Notes under the pieces: generated by a model
The model's database searches: none
Seen by the model: only the letters and a program-made list of their open reading frames with translations
Told to the model about the DNA's origin: nothing
Part shown: in pieces, positions 63,336-64,000 of the stretch
How the letters are laid out: every line of letters begins with the position of its first letter
How positions within the stretch are numbered: the first letter of the stretch is position 1
Position numbers and translations under genes: made by a program
DNA from: Aradus depressus
Lineage: Eukaryota; Arthropoda; Insecta; Hemiptera; Aradidae
Length of the DNA stretch: 64,000 nt
Reading direction: 5' to 3'
Assembly (NCBI GenBank): GCA_963662175.1
Contig: OY759218.1
Span: forward strand, 5,076,001-5,140,000

Positions 63336-63423
63336 GTGAGCATTATATTAGATTTTGAGTTGTTTATAATGGCGTTATCAACGGAGGGGCACTACGTCGA
63401 AAAATAATACTTTATAATTTTAA

Positions 63424-64000
63424 TCTATATTAATAAAGCTGAAACGGGGTGTGTTTGTTTGTTTGTATGTTTGTTCCAGCATCACGCCGAAACGGCTCGG
63501 CGGATTTTTATGAAACTTCCCATGTAGCATCTTTTTGAGCCCGATTGAATAATGGGCTATGTGGCATCCCAAAATTTTGAACGGGAGGGGGGGTTGTGGG
63601 AGGAGCCTAAGTATAAATATAGTCCTAGCTCATTAACGGTTGGTCGGATTGTCACGAAATTTCAAATGTAGCATTTCTTAAGGTCAAATAGAAATATAAG
63701 GTGTGTGGCGTCCCACAATTTTGAACGGGAGAGGGGGTTGTGGGGGGGCCCGAGTATAAATATAGTGCTAGCACTTTAACTAATGGTCGGATTATCATCA
63801 AACTTCACATGTAGCATCATTTTGAGTCCGATTGAATAATAGGCTATGTGACGTCCCGAGATTTCGAACGGGAGGGGGGTTGTAAGGGGGGCTAAGCATA
63901 AAAATAGTGCTAACTCATTAATTAATCGTGAGATTGTTACGAAATTTCACATGTATAACGCCAAATAGAAAAATAGGGTGTATACGTCTCAAAATATTGA
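63424..64000 (+). mobile_element. Non-autonomous Helitron 5' end, running off the window
   Basis: Begins A|TCTATATTAATAAAGCTG like the copy at 26324, followed by aaacggggtgtgtttgtttg and degenerate units with ttgaacgggag and cgaaatttcaaatgtag. The 3' end is beyond the window. Confidence 0.82.

Overview
The window is animal nuclear DNA, most likely from an insect: AT-rich, with long intron-split coding sequence, GT-AG splice sites and many arthropod-style transposons. It holds one host gene, on the + strand: the middle of an axonemal dynein heavy chain of the DNAH5/DNAH8 (outer-arm gamma-type) group. I placed 44 consecutive coding exons between 1061 and 63335. Together they are 9,024 nt, or about 3,008 codons, with phases that agree at every junction and no internal stop or frameshift. 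Both ends of the gene lie outside the window: the start of the N-terminal tail upstream, and AAA6 plus the C-terminal region downstream. The species cannot be fixed from the sequence; a hemipteran is only a guess.

Layout of the protein: tail with an unusual acidic, charged stretch (exons 1-5), remaining tail and linker (exons 6-14), AAA1 with P-loop GPAGTGKT (exons 15-18), AAA2 with GPTGSGKT (exons 19-23), AAA3 with GEQGTAKT (exons 24-28), AAA4 with GVGGSGKQ (exons 29-33), stalk helix CC1, microtubule-binding tip and stalk helix CC2 (exons 34-39), then AAA5 and the start of the AAA5-AAA6 region (exons 40-44). All parts needed for an ATP-driven, microtubule-walking motor are intact, so this looks like a working gene for ciliary or sperm-tail movement.

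The introns make up about 86 percent of the window and are full of transposable elements. These include a nearly intact CR1-like LINE on the - strand (12004-14988), an I-like LINE with RNase H (41690-44980), a rearranged Jockey-like LINE that ends next to an exon (60190-62049), smaller LINE remnants, a Penelope-like element with a GIY-YIG endonuclease (29500-30845), and two tRNA-derived SINEs with clear target-site duplications. There are also several non-autonomous Helitrons with 3' hairpins and CTAG ends, a hAT-like MITE, several palindromic MITEs, minisatellites and long AT microsatellites.

The points most worth a second look are: a 148-bp copy of part of exon 11 plus its donor site lying between two AT-centred hairpins; a GC-AG intron; the charged insert in the tail; repeated short motifs resembling hammerhead-ribozyme cores in inverted-repeat elements; transposons lying within a few tens of bases of splice sites; and an 89-codon ORF I could not assign. 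I found no convincing new multi-gene system here.
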